Both the position numbers and the translations under genes were made by a program. A stretch of 64,000 nucleotides of DNA from Celeribacter baekdonensis B30 (GTDB lineage: Bacteria > Pseudomonadota > Alphaproteobacteria > Rhodobacterales > Rhodobacteraceae), in NCBI RefSeq assembly GCF_000299875.1, contig NZ_AMRK01000009.1, positions 144,850 to 208,849 on the forward strand, given 5' to 3'. The notes beneath the pieces are model-generated. The model saw nothing but the letters and a program-made list of their open reading frames with translations, was not told the DNA's origin and made no database searches. Positions 25,966-35,812 of the stretch are shown one piece after another (position 1 is the first letter of the stretch; every line of letters begins with the position of its first letter).

Positions 25966-26619
25966 TCAGACGATTTTGATCCCGGCGTCTTTGGCGTCTT
26001 TGACGAATTGCTCAAGGCCCTTGTCGGTCAAAACGTGGTTGGCCATGGCTTTGATCACATTCGCAGGGGCGGTGATCACGTCGGCACCGATTTTGGCGCA
26101 ATCGGAAATATGGTTCACCGTGCGGATCGACGCGGCAAGGATTTCGGTCTCGAAACCATAGTTGTCGTAGATCGTGCGGATGTCTTCGATCAGCTCAAGC
26201 CCGTCGATGTTGATGTCGTCGAGACGCCCGATGAAGGGCGAAATATAAGTCGCGCCCGCTTTGGCGGCGAGCAAGGCCTGGTTGGCGGAGAAACACAGGG
26301 TCACGTTGATTTTGTGGCCCTCACCGGAAAGCAATTTACAGGCTTTCAACCCGTCCAGCGTCAGCGGCAGTTTGATCACGACATTGTCGGCAATCGTTGC
26401 CAGTTTGCGGCCTTCGGCGACCATGCTGTCGAAATCAAGGGCCACAACTTCGGCGGACACCGGACCATCGACCATGTCACAAATCTCTTTGGTCACTTCC
26501 AAAATGTCACGACCGGATTTCTTGATCAGCGACGGGTTGGTGGTGACTCCGTCCACAAAGCCAAGGTCGTTGAGTTCGCGGATTGCATCCACATCAGCGG
26601 TATCGACAAAGAATTTCAT
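25966..26619 (-). CDS. fsa: fructose-6-phosphate aldolase / small transaldolase
   Basis: The 217-residue protein starts [20 protein letters not shown] and has the short (subfamily 3/5) transaldolase layout: [15 protein letters not shown] and the Schiff-base lysine in [19 protein letters not shown]. Later come [20 protein letters not shown] and [11 protein letters not shown]. Such enzymes are decameric and cytosolic. They act as transaldolase in the pentose phosphate pathway or as FSA, and sequence alone does not decide between them. It stands alone between two convergent/divergent neighbours. Confidence 0.92.
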   Translation of the reverse strand: MKFFVDTADVDAIRELNDLGFVDGVTTNPSLIKKSGRDILEVTKEICDMVDGPVSAEVVALDFDSMVAEGRKLATIADNVVIKLPLTLDGLKACKLLSGEGHKINVTLCFSANQALLAAKAGATYISPFIGRLDDINIDGLELIEDIRTIYDNYGFETEILAASIRTVNHISDCAKIGADVITAPANVIKAMANHVLTDKGLEQFVKDAKDAGIKIV

Positions 26620-26728
26620 GGGGCGGCTCCTCTTCATGCGCCTGAATTTACGGGGGAGTCATAGTGCATGTTAGCGCTCTAAGAAAGGGGGTCTGGCGAG
26701 GATCGGTCAAAACCCGTATCACTCTCTC

Positions 26729-28924
26729 ATGGATGAGGCAGAGCATTATTCTGACGGCGCGTTGGTCGCGGTGTTGACGGCCGAACCGATTGACCGGCTC
26801 CTTGATTACAGGGCGCCCGAGGGCGGCGTGGCGCGTGGCGCCTTTGTCGAAGTGCCGCTTGGACCGCGCAAAGTGTTGGGCTGTGTCTGGGGGCCGGGGG
26901 CTGGCGGGTTTGACCTGAAAAAGGCCCGTTCCGTGTCGCATGTTTTAGATGTTGCACCGATGCGCGATGAGATGCGGCAGTTTTTGGAAAAGACCGCCGC
27001 TTATACGCTGACCCCGATGACCGCGATGCTACGGCTTGCGACGCGCGCGCCGGGGCTGATGAACCCGCCCTCGATGCGCAAGATTTACCTGCGCGGGACA
27101 GGCCGCCCGCCGCGCGAAACCGAAGCCCGCACGCGGGTGATTGAGACTTTAGAAGAATACGGCGGGCTGTCTTTCACCCTGAAAGAATTGGCCGAAACGG
27201 CGGGGGTCACGCCCTCTGTGATCAAGGGCATGGTGCCCTCGGGCGCGGTGCGTGAGGAAGATTGCCCGCGCGATCTGCCCTATCCGCGATTGGATGCGAG
27301 TGCCCCCGGAAAAGAGTTGACCCCGGCCCAAACCGAGGCCGCAGTGGCGCTGCGCAAAGCTGTCTCCGCCGAGGCCTATTCCACCACGCTTTTGAAGGGC
27401 GTCACCGGATCGGGCAAGACCGAGGTCTATTTGGAAGCCGTCGCCGCCTGTCTCGCCAAGGGGCGTCAGGCCTTGGTGCTCTTACCAGAGATCGCCCTGA
27501 CGGCGGAATTTCTCACCCGCTTCGAGGACCGTTTTGGCGCGCGCCCTGCCGAATGGCATTCCGGTGTGACCATGACCGAACGCCGCCGGGTGTGGAAAAT
27601 GGTCGGCATCAGCGGGGCGCAAGTGGTGATCGGCGCGCGCTCGGCGCTGTTTTTGCCGTTCCAAAATCTTGGTCTGATCGTGGTCGATGAGGAACATGAC
27701 GGATCGTATAAACAAGAGGACGGCGTGCTTTATAATGCCCGCGATATGGCGGTGCTGCGCGCGTCCTTGTGTTCAGCCGCCGTGGTTTTGGCTTCGGCCA
27801 CGCCCTCGCTTGAAACCTGGGCCAATGTCGAGGCGGGGAAATACCAACGCCTTGATCTCGAAAGTCGATTTGGCCCCGCCGTGATGCCCGATATGCACGC
27901 TTTGGATATGCGGGGCGAGAAACTGCCATCGACACAATTTATTTCAGAAGCTCTGGCGCGCTCCGTGCGCAAACGGATGGAATTGGGCGAGCAAAGCCTG
28001 TTGTTCCTCAATCGGCGTGGCTTTGCCCCGGTGACGATTTGTCGGGCCTGTGGTCATCAAATCGCCTGTGATCACTGCGATGCGCGGATGGTTGAGCACC
28101 GCTTTTTGGGTCGCCTCATGTGCCACCAATGTGGCGAAACCAAACCGATGCCCACGGCCTGTCCGTCCTGTCAGGTCGAGGGGCGACTGGCCCCGGTTGG
28201 CCCCGGCGTCGAACGGCTGGCCGAGGAGGTGGCGGAACGGTTCCCGGAGGCCAAATGCGCGGTGCTATCTTCGGATTTGTTCGCCTCGGCCCGTGCGCTC
28301 AAGGATCAAATCCGCCAAATCGCACAGGGCGACACGGACATTATCATCGGCACGCAGTTGGTGGCCAAAGGTCACAATTTCCCGAACCTCACCTTGGTCG
28401 GCGTGATTGATGCCGATCTGGGGCTGCAAGGCTCGGACCTGCGCGCCGCCGAACATACGTTTCAATTGATGCGTCAGGTGGCGGGCCGGGCCGGGCGGGC
28501 GGCGAAAAAAGGCGTGGCTTTGTTGCAGACCTATCAGCCAGAACATCCGGTGATCCGAGCGATCATCGCCGGTGACGAAGAGGGGTTTTGGCGGGCCGAA
28601 GCGGCCGAGCGCAAAATGGCCGGGGTGCCGCCCTATGGGCGGATGGCGGGGATTATTCTGTCGGGGCCGGATGTGGCGCAGGTGATGGACGTGGCCAATC
28701 ACCTTGCGCGGATGGCCGGGCCGCTGAGTCGCTTGGGTGCGCAACTCTACGGTCCCGCGCCCGCACCGATTGCGCGGGTGCGCGGCAAACATCGAGTGCG
28801 GCTGTTGATCAAGGCGGAGAAAACCGCGCCGTTGCAAGCGGCGATCAACGCCTGGGTCGGGCAGGTGAAATGGCCCAATTCCGTCCGACTTCAGATCGAC
28901 ATTGATCCGCAGTCGTTTTGGTGA
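26729..28924 (+). CDS. priA: primosomal protein N' (replication restart helicase)
   Basis: A 731-residue PriA: an N-terminal 3'-DNA-binding domain (LVAVLTAEPIDRLLDYRAPE), the helicase core with Walker A LLKGVTGSGKTEVY, the DEEHD box VVDEEHDGSYKQED and motif VI-like QVAGRAGRA. The zinc-binding insert reads CRACGHQIACDHCD ... CHQCGETKPMPTACPSC. It reloads the replicative helicase at stalled forks. The length and all motifs are normal. It is flanked by a divergent transaldolase and a convergent YeeE gene. Confidence 0.96.
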   Translation: MDEAEHYSDGALVAVLTAEPIDRLLDYRAPEGGVARGAFVEVPLGPRKVLGCVWGPGAGGFDLKKARSVSHVLDVAPMRDEMRQFLEKTAAYTLTPMTAMLRLATRAPGLMNPPSMRKIYLRGTGRPPRETEARTRVIETLEEYGGLSFTLKELAETAGVTPSVIKGMVPSGAVREEDCPRDLPYPRLDASAPGKELTPAQTEAAVALRKAVSAEAYSTTLLKGVTGSGKTEVYLEAVAACLAKGRQALVLLPEIALTAEFLTRFEDRFGARPAEWHSGVTMTERRRVWKMVGISGAQVVIGARSALFLPFQNLGLIVVDEEHDGSYKQEDGVLYNARDMAVLRASLCSAAVVLASATPSLETWANVEAGKYQRLDLESRFGPAVMPDMHALDMRGEKLPSTQFISEALARSVRKRMELGEQSLLFLNRRGFAPVTICRACGHQIACDHCDARMVEHRFLGRLMCHQCGETKPMPTACPSCQVEGRLAPVGPGVERLAEEVAERFPEAKCAVLSSDLFASARALKDQIRQIAQGDTDIIIGTQLVAKGHNFPNLTLVGVIDADLGLQGSDLRAAEHTFQLMRQVAGRAGRAAKKGVALLQTYQPEHPVIRAIIAGDEEGFWRAEAAERKMAGVPPYGRMAGIILSGPDVAQVMDVANHLARMAGPLSRLGAQLYGPAPAPIARVRGKHRVRLLIKAEKTAPLQAAINAWVGQVKWPNSVRLQIDIDPQSFW

Positions 28925-28925
28925 C

Positions 28926-30005
28926 CTAACACGCCAGCGCCGGATTGACTTGGCGATCAAACACCAAGGTGGTCGCAATCGCGCCGATCCACATGCTTAA
29001 CAGCGCCAACCACGCCGTTGCGGCAAAGACCGATCCGCCGGTGACGCCATTGCCAATGGCGCAGCCGCCCGCAAGCATGGCGCCAAAGCCCATCAGCACG
29101 GCGCCAATCATCGACTTGCGCATGACGGGGACGGACTCAAAGCTCTGCCACCGGAATTCACCCGAGATCATCGCGGCCAAAAACGCCCCGAGCACCACGC
29201 CGGGAACGAGGCCGACGTCAAACTCCAACACCGCGCCTCGGTCCAGGAAAAACATCAATGTGTTGGCGGAGGGGCCGGAGAAGGTGGCCGAAGTGACGGG
29301 CACCGGATCAAAGGCGATTTGCGCCAGAGACCATGTGAGCACCCAGCCGACCGCGACAGAAAAGCCGACACCGGAGGCGAAAATCCACGTTTTTGGTCCG
29401 ATCTGATGGCGGGCGGCGAGGTATAATGCGAGAGCGGCGAAGGCCAGGCCAAGCACCAGTCCTGTGCCTGAGGGGAGGTGCAATGCGTTCAAAAGGTTGA
29501 TGTTTTCTCCGCCGGGCGTGATCGACAGGCTGGCCAATCTGTCACGGTATGGCGCGAGGATGCCGTGCAGGCTCATTTGGGCGGTGACGGCAAAGATCAG
29601 GCCGGAGACGACAGAACGCAGATTGCCGGTGGAGGCCAAGACCAAAAGACGGCCCGAACAGCCACGCGACAACACCATGCCCGCGCCAAACATCAGCCCG
29701 CCAATGATGGCCCCGGACCATGATCCGGGCACGGCCATGATGCGCGCGTCCGAGGCGCGAAACAGGCCCAGCATTTGCGCGCCCTGCACCCAAACGATGG
29801 CGGTCGAGAGGGTCAAAAGCCAGACGGCCACCTTTGGCCCAAGCTTGCCGACGATGCCTTTGCCATGGGCGAATTCGACCGTTGCGGCGCGCAGGCAGAA
29901 TTGCGATCTCTGCGCCGAGACGCCAAAAATGAGGCCGGTGATCAGACCAAACAGTGCCGCGGTTGGGCTTTCACCGATCCGTTCGACAAGGGCTAAAATG
30001 TCCAT
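28926..30005 (-). CDS. YeeE/YedE family permease (sulfur-compound uptake)
   Basis: A 359-residue protein with about ten hydrophobic segments and two Sulf_transp repeats. Each repeat carries a conserved cysteine motif: VLSRGCSGRLLVLASTGN in the first half and MLAGGCAIGNGVTGGSVF in the second. These are the cysteines that pass thiosulfate through TsuA/YeeE. In other members the substrate may be selenium or another sulfur oxyanion, and no partner TusA gene is seen nearby. It sits in the inner membrane. A possible FNR-type site lies about 70 bases upstream. Confidence 0.88.
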   Translation of the reverse strand: MDILALVERIGESPTAALFGLITGLIFGVSAQRSQFCLRAATVEFAHGKGIVGKLGPKVAVWLLTLSTAIVWVQGAQMLGLFRASDARIMAVPGSWSGAIIGGLMFGAGMVLSRGCSGRLLVLASTGNLRSVVSGLIFAVTAQMSLHGILAPYRDRLASLSITPGGENINLLNALHLPSGTGLVLGLAFAALALYLAARHQIGPKTWIFASGVGFSVAVGWVLTWSLAQIAFDPVPVTSATFSGPSANTLMFFLDRGAVLEFDVGLVPGVVLGAFLAAMISGEFRWQSFESVPVMRKSMIGAVLMGFGAMLAGGCAIGNGVTGGSVFAATAWLALLSMWIGAIATTLVFDRQVNPALAC

Positions 30006-30067
30006 GTTGTAGATGTCCTCCCGCGCGCGAAATTTGGCTGAGTTTAGGGACAGGGCCGGAGCGTGCC

Positions 30068-30081
30068 TTGATCTAAGTCAC
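30068..30081. promoter_or_regulatory. imperfect FNR-type site between permease and MFS genes
   Basis: TTGAT-CTAA-GTCAC keeps the first half-site intact and three of five bases in the second. It is centred about 70 bases before the YeeE start and 135 before the MFS start. Confidence 0.35.
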
Positions 30082-30210
30082 ATGGTTGCGCATGTTTGAA
30101 TGCATCCTGAGGCCCTTTGGACGTCTGTGCCAAGCGTTTTGCGTGGCGCGTAAGGGGGTGTGCAAGAATTCCGGCTATCCAAAACCCAAACCGCGCCGTA
30201 AGGGAATGGG

Positions 30211-31452
30211 ATGAAAAAAATGCCGATCCCCCTCTCTGAAACCGGGTCTCTGCCGCTTTGGCGCAGGCCCGAATCGCTGTTGTTCCTCATGGCATTTGCC
30301 ATGCCCGTGGCCTTTGCGACGTGGAACGCCCTGCTGAATAACTTTGTCATCGAGGCCGCCGGGTTCACCGGGGTGGAGATCGGTTGGCTGCATTCGGTGC
30401 GCGAAATCCCCGGATTCTTGGCCATCGGTGTGATCGCCTTGATCATGTTCATCCGCGAACAGGTGTTGGGGATTGTCTCGCTTTTGCTTTTGGGCGCGGC
30501 CACGGCTGTGACGGCATTTTTCCCTTCCTTGGGCGGGATTTTGACCATCACCATGCTGTCATCTATCGGCTTTCACTATTTTGAAACCGTAAACCAATCG
30601 TTGCAACTGCAATGGCTCTCGAAAGAGCGCGCACCGATCGTGATCGGGCGGCTCGTGGCGGCGGGGTCTGCGGCCTCATTGGTGGCCTACGGGCTTTTGG
30701 TGGTGACGTGGAAGACCTTCGATCTGTCCTATGGCTTTGTCTACATGGTGTCGGGCGGGTTCACGGCGGTGGTCGCGGTGTTCGCCTTTCTTGCCTATCC
30801 GCAGTTCCAAGCGCCGCATCCGCAAACCAAAAGTTTCGTGCTCAAACGCCGTTACGGCCTCTATTATGCGCTGCAATTCATGGCGGGCGCGCGGCGGCAG
30901 ATTTTTGTCGTCTTCGCCGCGTTCATGATGGTCGAGAAATTTGGCTTTGAAGTGCATCAGGTCACGGCGCTGTTTTTGATCAACTTTGTTGCCAATATGC
31001 TGGTCGCGCCGTTCATGGGTAAAATCGTCGCCCGTAAAGGCGAACGTTTTGTGTTGATGTTTGAATATATCGGCCTGACTTTGGTGTTTCTGGCCTATGG
31101 CGGCATCTATTGGCTGGGCTGGGGCGTGGTGATCGCGGCGACGCTGTATGTCATTGATCATATGCTGTTTGGCTTGGCCTTCGCGCTCAAAACCTATTTC
31201 CAAAAGATCGCAGACCCGCAAGACATTGCGCCCACCGCCGCCGTGGCTTTTACGATCAACCACATCGCGGCGGTGTTTTTACCTGCGCTTTTGGGCTATC
31301 TTTGGGTGGTGTCGCCTGACGCGGTGTTCATTTTGGCGGCGGCGATGGCGATGGTGTCTTTGGGCTTGGCGTCCCTCATCCCGCGCCATCCCGAAAAGGG
31401 CAATGAATGGCGGTTTTTACCTGTGGTGCGTGCAACAACTCCGGCAGAGTGA
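30211..31452 (+). CDS. MFS transporter
   Basis: The 413-residue protein has about 12 hydrophobic segments, a short charged N-terminus and a central loop after the sixth (PQFQAPHPQTKSFVLKRRYG), as in major facilitator proteins. The substrate cannot be inferred from the sequence; motif A between TM2 and TM3 is not the usual GxLaDrxGrr, so it is a divergent subfamily. It is divergent from the YeeE permease. Confidence 0.85.
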   Translation: MKKMPIPLSETGSLPLWRRPESLLFLMAFAMPVAFATWNALLNNFVIEAAGFTGVEIGWLHSVREIPGFLAIGVIALIMFIREQVLGIVSLLLLGAATAVTAFFPSLGGILTITMLSSIGFHYFETVNQSLQLQWLSKERAPIVIGRLVAAGSAASLVAYGLLVVTWKTFDLSYGFVYMVSGGFTAVVAVFAFLAYPQFQAPHPQTKSFVLKRRYGLYYALQFMAGARRQIFVVFAAFMMVEKFGFEVHQVTALFLINFVANMLVAPFMGKIVARKGERFVLMFEYIGLTLVFLAYGGIYWLGWGVVIAATLYVIDHMLFGLAFALKTYFQKIADPQDIAPTAAVAFTINHIAAVFLPALLGYLWVVSPDAVFILAAAMAMVSLGLASLIPRHPEKGNEWRFLPVVRATTPAE

Positions 31453-31519
31453 TCTGGCTCTGGTTTGATCCGAGGTTTGGCCTATATTCTGAGATGAAAC
31501 GGTGAAAATGGAGATTGCG

Positions 31520-32185
31520 ATGTTCGGTGCCCTGACCAAGAAACTGTCCATGCCCACGCCAGATGAGGCGTTGTCTGGGCGTGCGACGCCGATCCCGACA
31601 GCGGCCGAGCATTTCGTTTTTCTCCGACCTTTGATCGAACCCCTCGCTGAGGAGCAGGAAGAGGCGGTGTTTGGCATGGGCTGTTTCTGGGGCGTTGAGC
31701 GCATCTTTTGGCAGGTGCCGGGGGTGATCAACACCGCCGTGGGCTACAGTGCGGGCTATACGCCCAACCCGACATATGAAGAGGTCTGTTCCGGCAAAAC
31801 CGGCCACAATGAGGTGGTGCGTGTGGTCTATGATCCCACCAAGATCAGCTATGGGGCTTTGTTGTCGGTGTTTTGGGAAAATCACGATCCGACCCAAGGG
31901 ATGCGCCAAGGCAATGACCGGGGTACGCAATATCGGTCTGGCATTTACTACACCACACCGGCGCAGCATCACGCCGCCGAGGCAAGTCTTGCGGGCTATA
32001 ACGTGTTGTTGCAGGACAAGGGTTTTGGCGCGATCACGACGGAAGTGCTGCCCGCAGGCGCGTTTTATTATGCCGAAGCCTATCATCAACAATATCTCGC
32101 CAAAAACCCCCAGGGTTATTGCGGGATCGGCGGAACAGGCGTGAGCTGTCCGATCGGAGTCGGGGTGGATGCGGGTCTGTCGTAA
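31520..32185 (+). CDS. msrA: peptide-methionine (S)-S-oxide reductase
   Basis: The 221-residue protein starts at ATG 31520 (GGAG seven bases ahead), which matches the usual MsrA N-terminus [20 protein letters not shown]. Motifs are [20 protein letters not shown] with the catalytic cysteine, [20 protein letters not shown], and [20 protein letters not shown] with a resolving cysteine. It reduces methionine-S-sulfoxide in proteins in the cytoplasm using thioredoxin. The extended N-terminus is that of the E. coli-type long MsrA. Confidence 0.95.
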   Translation: MFGALTKKLSMPTPDEALSGRATPIPTAAEHFVFLRPLIEPLAEEQEEAVFGMGCFWGVERIFWQVPGVINTAVGYSAGYTPNPTYEEVCSGKTGHNEVVRVVYDPTKISYGALLSVFWENHDPTQGMRQGNDRGTQYRSGIYYTTPAQHHAAEASLAGYNVLLQDKGFGAITTEVLPAGAFYYAEAYHQQYLAKNPQGYCGIGGTGVSCPIGVGVDAGLS

Positions 32186-32217
32186 CCCACGGATCCCTGT
32201 GTTTGCTGTACGCTGCC

Positions 32218-32610
32218 TTACAGATCCAGACGGTGCAGCGGGATATACAGGGCGTCCAAAGGTGGGGTGTCTGTCAGGTTCATGACAATCCCGAAAACGG
32301 AAAGGCAAATCCCGCCGATGAAAAAAACCAAGCTGATTTTCATCTGTTGTTTTTTGCGGTGCAGGCTAAAATCAAGCCGTGTGGAGAGTGTCCAAACCGC
32401 AGTGCTCAACAGCGCCGTTGCCGCGAGCGCATAGACCAGACATCCCCAGATCAACGTTTGGGCGAAAAGTCTAAAAAGCACCGTCGGGTTGTCTCTAAGC
32501 GAGATGCCAAGCTTGACGCAAATTTGCCAAGCAAGAAAGCCGATCAAAAAGGCGAACGTGAAATAGGGTACGGCAACGTAGCGCCGGGAATATGGAACAT
32601 GGGAGAGCAT
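32218..32610 (-). CDS. hypothetical three-TM membrane protein
   Basis: This 130-residue protein shows three hydrophobic segments (FTFAFLIGFLAWQICVKL, LFAQTLIWGCLVYALAATAL, ISLVFFIGGICLSVFGIVMN) with a basic loop HRKKQQMK between the second and third. No family recognised. It is convergent with msrA and unlikely to share a function with it. Confidence 0.55.
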   Translation of the reverse strand: MLSHVPYSRRYVAVPYFTFAFLIGFLAWQICVKLGISLRDNPTVLFRLFAQTLIWGCLVYALAATALLSTAVWTLSTRLDFSLHRKKQQMKISLVFFIGGICLSVFGIVMNLTDTPPLDALYIPLHRLDL

Positions 32611-33024
32611 GGCTTTAGCCTGGTTTAAATGTGGACTGCCGAAACACGTGTCTTGAATACAGGTACGCGAGGATCACTATGAAACAGGTAGGGAGCTTCG
32701 ATGACGATCTGCTTCCCTTTGGTCTTGGTCAAGGCAGAGCTGTAATTTTGGCGACGAAAACTAAAAATTGGGGGTGTTTTGTTGTGGAAATGCCAAAGAA
32801 TAAGGTGAGTGCGTAAAGCTATAGCAAAGACATATCTTTTGTTGCGCGCAGTTATCGCTCTCCCAGCTCTTGAGTCGTCAGAAACTTCGACCTAAAGCGG
32901 TCAGAACGCCGGGCACGGCGCTCACGTTTGCCGTCCCTACCATGGGAACGGATGTTCAGAAAAACAATCAACACGGGCTGTCCCAAACGCGTTACACCGG
33001 GATCAAGCCAACCGGAGAGCCTTG
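32611..33024. other. gene-free stretch before prmA
   Basis: About 410 bases with lower GC content at 32690-32840. One small frame (ATG 32679, 45 codons, GAGGATC ahead) is open but has no recognisable protein character. At 32932-32952 CCGTCCC and GGGAACGG can form a weak hairpin. Otherwise I see nothing. Confidence 0.5.
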
Positions 33025-33897
33025 ATGACCACTTACACCGCCTTTACCAAAACCGACGCCAAAGCCAAAGCTGATGCCTTGGGCGAGGCGCTTGAGACCA
33101 TAGTGCCGGAGCCGACCGGCGTGGGCGTGTTTGAAATGGAAGACGGCTCAGGGCTTTGGGAGGTCGCGGCCTATTTCACCGACGCCCCCGACGACATCGA
33201 ACTGGCGCTTTTGGCCAAAATGCACGGTGCGCGTGATTTTATCATCTCTGAGGTGCCGGACACAGATTGGGTCGCGAAAGTGCGCCGGGACCTGTCGCCG
33301 GTCGAGGCGGGGCGGTTTTTCGTTTATGGTGGCCATGACGCCGATAAATTGCCCGAGGGCAAGATCGGCCTTTTGATCGAAGCGGCGATGGCCTTTGGCA
33401 CCGGGCATCATGGCACCACTCTGGGCTGCCTGCGCGCACTCGATGCCTTGTTGGACGCGGGTAAGAGTTTTGACAACGTCGCCGACATTGGCTGTGGCAC
33501 CGCCGTGTTGGGCATGGCTGCGGCCAAAGTGTCCGACAAGGTGGTCTTGGCCTCTGATATTGACGAAGTGGCCGTCGATGTGGCGCAAAGTAATGTCGAT
33601 GCCAATGATCTGACGGGGCGTGTTCTGTGCCTTGAGGCGGCGGGTTTTAACCATAAAGACCTGGCCGAGGCCGCGCCCTTTGATTTGGTCTTTGCCAATA
33701 TCCTCAAAGGCCCGCTTGTGGCCCTCGCGCCCGATATGGCGGCCCATGTTCAGCCCGGTGGCTATGTGATTCTCTCGGGGATTCTCAATCCACAGGCCGA
33801 TGACGTGATTTCGGTTTATACGCGCTCCGGATTTAATCTTGTGGATCGCACAGAGATTGTTGACTGGACGACACTGACTATGGCGCGCGTTTCCTAA
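33025..33897 (+). CDS. prmA: ribosomal protein L11 methyltransferase
   Basis: A 290-residue protein beginning at ATG 33025 (a TTG just before it is also in frame). It has the PrmA arrangement: an N-terminal substrate domain, then the SAM-binding domain with AMAFGTGHHGTTLGCLRALD, NVADIGCGTAVLGMAAAKVS (motif I) and DLVFANILKGPLVALAPDMA with the NxL(K) catalytic segment. It trimethylates L11 amino groups in the cytoplasm. It is monocistronic here. Confidence 0.94.
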   Translation: MTTYTAFTKTDAKAKADALGEALETIVPEPTGVGVFEMEDGSGLWEVAAYFTDAPDDIELALLAKMHGARDFIISEVPDTDWVAKVRRDLSPVEAGRFFVYGGHDADKLPEGKIGLLIEAAMAFGTGHHGTTLGCLRALDALLDAGKSFDNVADIGCGTAVLGMAAAKVSDKVVLASDIDEVAVDVAQSNVDANDLTGRVLCLEAAGFNHKDLAEAAPFDLVFANILKGPLVALAPDMAAHVQPGGYVILSGILNPQADDVISVYTRSGFNLVDRTEIVDWTTLTMARVS

Positions 33898-34011
33898 GAA
33901 TATCGGGAAAAGCCTTGGTTTTGCCTGTTTTGGGACATCCTGCCCCATTTTCGCCACATTTCGCCGCAATCTTGTCACTGTCGGTGGGGGCCGATGTATG
34001 AGGAGGCTGCC

Positions 34012-34359
34012 ATGGCTTACGCCGGTTCGCAGCAATTAGAGAAAAGAGTCACCAAAATCGAGGCGCGCCGTCGTGCCCTCAGCCATGGTGTCGTGTATTC
34101 CGTTAACCAAGATGGGCTGATCATCGCGCGTCCGCGACGCCGCGGCATGCGACGTCCTTTGCATCTTGCGTTTTTTGCCCTTGGCGGTGTGATCGCTTTC
34201 AAGGCAGTGCTTTATGCGACGCTTGGCGGGGCCACCTACACCAACCGCGTCGACGATCTTGCCTCTGGCACGGTGATCGAACAGGCGGGCGCATGGATCA
34301 TGGCCGCAGATCCGGTCACGGTCTGGCTCGCGATTCAGGGCAAGATGTTGCTGCGCTAA
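34012..34359 (+). CDS. hypothetical single-TM membrane protein
   Basis: A 115-residue protein from ATG 34012 with GAGGAGG six bases ahead, an excellent ribosome site. The N-terminal half is basic with a predicted helix (LEKRVTKIEARRRALSHGVV) and a PRRRGMRRPLH patch. One hydrophobic segment (AFFALGGVIAFKAVLYATLG) follows, then a short periplasmic tail. This resembles a conserved Rhodobacteraceae family with no function known to me. Confidence 0.7.
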   Translation: MAYAGSQQLEKRVTKIEARRRALSHGVVYSVNQDGLIIARPRRRGMRRPLHLAFFALGGVIAFKAVLYATLGGATYTNRVDDLASGTVIEQAGAWIMAADPVTVWLAIQGKMLLR

Positions 34360-34428
34360 ACCAACGATATTCCGGGGCCCTAAGCGCGGCTGTTTCCCCA
34401 ATGCGCCGCCTTATGTCCCATCCACGTC

Positions 34429-34459
34429 AAAACCCGCACCTCCCTCCGGTGCGGGTTTT
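34429..34459 (+). terminator. terminator of the single-TM protein gene
   Basis: AAAACCCGCACC and GGTGCGGGTTTT form a perfect stem around TCCCTCC, about 70 bases after the stop. Confidence 0.85.
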
Positions 34460-34560
34460 CACATTTTTGATCTCACGCTTTGATCCCACACAGAGCGGTT
34501 GTGCCATCTCCCCTTGTAACGGACCAATCAGTCCACAAAGACAGCTTTGCCTTGGCAAAT

Positions 34561-34575
34561 GTTCTTGTTTCGTGC
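34561..34575 (+). promoter_or_regulatory. LexA-like site upstream of ruvC
   Basis: GTTC-TTGTTTC-GTGC differs by one base from the alphaproteobacterial LexA direct repeat GTTC-N7-GTTC, and lies 42-56 bases ahead of ruvC. Confidence 0.4.
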
Positions 34576-34616
34576 TAACCCTCTTTTAACCAAAAACAAA
34601 AGAGCAGGATGAAGCA

Positions 34617-35126
34617 ATGCGAGTGATGGGCATCGACCCGGGGCTGCGCAATATGGGTTGGGGCATCATTGATGTTCAAGGCTCGCGCATCAGCCATGTG
34701 GCCAATGGCATTTGCCATTCCTTGGCCTCCGACGACCTCGCAATCCGGCTTTTGTCGCTGTTTGACCAGCTTACAGATGTGGTCGCCACCTACGCGCCCG
34801 ATTGTGCCGCGGTGGAGCAGACGTTCGTGAACAAAGACGCTGTTGCCACACTTAAGCTCGGCCAAGCCCGTGCCGTTGCGCTTTTGGCCCCGGCGCGCGC
34901 AGGGTTGCCGATTGGCGAATATGCCCCGAATGCAGTGAAAAAAGCCGTGGTCGGCGTCGGCCATGCCGCCAAGCAACAGGTCGAGCATATGATCAAGCTG
35001 CAATTGCCCGGCGCAAAATTGGCCGGTGCGGATGCGGTGGATGCGCTGGCGATTGCGATCTGTCATTCTTTCCATGCACATTCAAATTCCCGCCTTGCGG
35101 ATGCGGTCAAAAGGGCCTCAGCATGA
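34617..35126 (+). CDS. ruvC: Holliday junction resolvase RuvC
   Basis: This 169-residue protein shows the four acidic residues of RuvC: Asp in [13 protein letters not shown] (residue 6), Glu in AAVEQTFVN, and the C-terminal Asp pair in [17 protein letters not shown]. It cuts four-way junctions in homologous recombination, working with RuvAB encoded next. It overlaps ruvA by four bases. A LexA-like site upstream suggests damage induction. Confidence 0.96.
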   Translation: MRVMGIDPGLRNMGWGIIDVQGSRISHVANGICHSLASDDLAIRLLSLFDQLTDVVATYAPDCAAVEQTFVNKDAVATLKLGQARAVALLAPARAGLPIGEYAPNAVKKAVVGVGHAAKQQVEHMIKLQLPGAKLAGADAVDALAIAICHSFHAHSNSRLADAVKRASA

Positions 35127-35809
35127 TTGGTAAACTCACAGGCATCATCGACTATATCGGTACGGATCATGTGATGATCGACGTGCGCGGTGTCGGCTAT
35201 ATCGTCCATATCAACGAACGCACCCGGATGAGCCTGCCAGGGCAGGGGGCGCCGGTGTCGCTCTATACCGACATGTTGGTGCGCGAAGATTTGATGCAGT
35301 TGTTCGGTTTTTCCTCGCTGTTGGAAAAGGAATGGTATCGGCTGTTGATCTCGGTTCAGGGCATCGGATCGAAAGCGGCGATGGCGGTGTTGGGCACGTT
35401 GGGGCCGGAGGCCACAGGCCGCGCGATTGCCTTGGGCGATTGGAACGCGGTCAAGGCCGCGCCGGGCGTCGGGCCGAAAATCGCGCAGCGTGTGGTCAAT
35501 GAATTGAAAGACAAAGCCCCCGCCGTGATGGCGATGGGCGGCACATTGGCTAAAACCTTGGCCGAAGCGCCCCAGATGGACGAGGTGATCGAAACGGACG
35601 CGCCCGCGCCGAAACCCCGCGTGGCCAAAGCCCCTGTGCCCAAACCCAATGCTTCCGCCGAAGCAGAGGCGATGTCCGCCCTGCAAAATCTTGGCTATTC
35701 GCCTTCGGACGCGGTTCAGGCCGTGGCGCAATCCGCCCAAGATGCGCCGGAGGCGGACACCTCGGCCTTGATCCGCGCGGCGCTCAAATTGCTTGCGCCG
35801 AAAGGGTAA
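35123..35809 (+). CDS. ruvA: Holliday junction branch migration protein RuvA
   Basis: A 228-residue protein with the three RuvA domains: the OB fold ([20 protein letters not shown]), two helix-hairpin-helix motifs ([13 protein letters not shown] and [13 protein letters not shown]) and a C-terminal UBA-like domain ([20 protein letters not shown]) that touches RuvB. The linker between domains II and III is longer than in E. coli and rich in Pro/Ala/Lys. Translation is coupled to ruvC. Confidence 0.96.
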   Translation: MIGKLTGIIDYIGTDHVMIDVRGVGYIVHINERTRMSLPGQGAPVSLYTDMLVREDLMQLFGFSSLLEKEWYRLLISVQGIGSKAAMAVLGTLGPEATGRAIALGDWNAVKAAPGVGPKIAQRVVNELKDKAPAVMAMGGTLAKTLAEAPQMDEVIETDAPAPKPRVAKAPVPKPNASAEAEAMSALQNLGYSPSDAVQAVAQSAQDAPEADTSALIRAALKLLAPKG

Positions 35810-35812
35810 TTG

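Noticed and set aside
32679..32816. 45-codon frame with GAGGATC ahead
   Set aside because: The ribosome site is fair, but the peptide has no recognisable features and could be chance; kept only as a remark.
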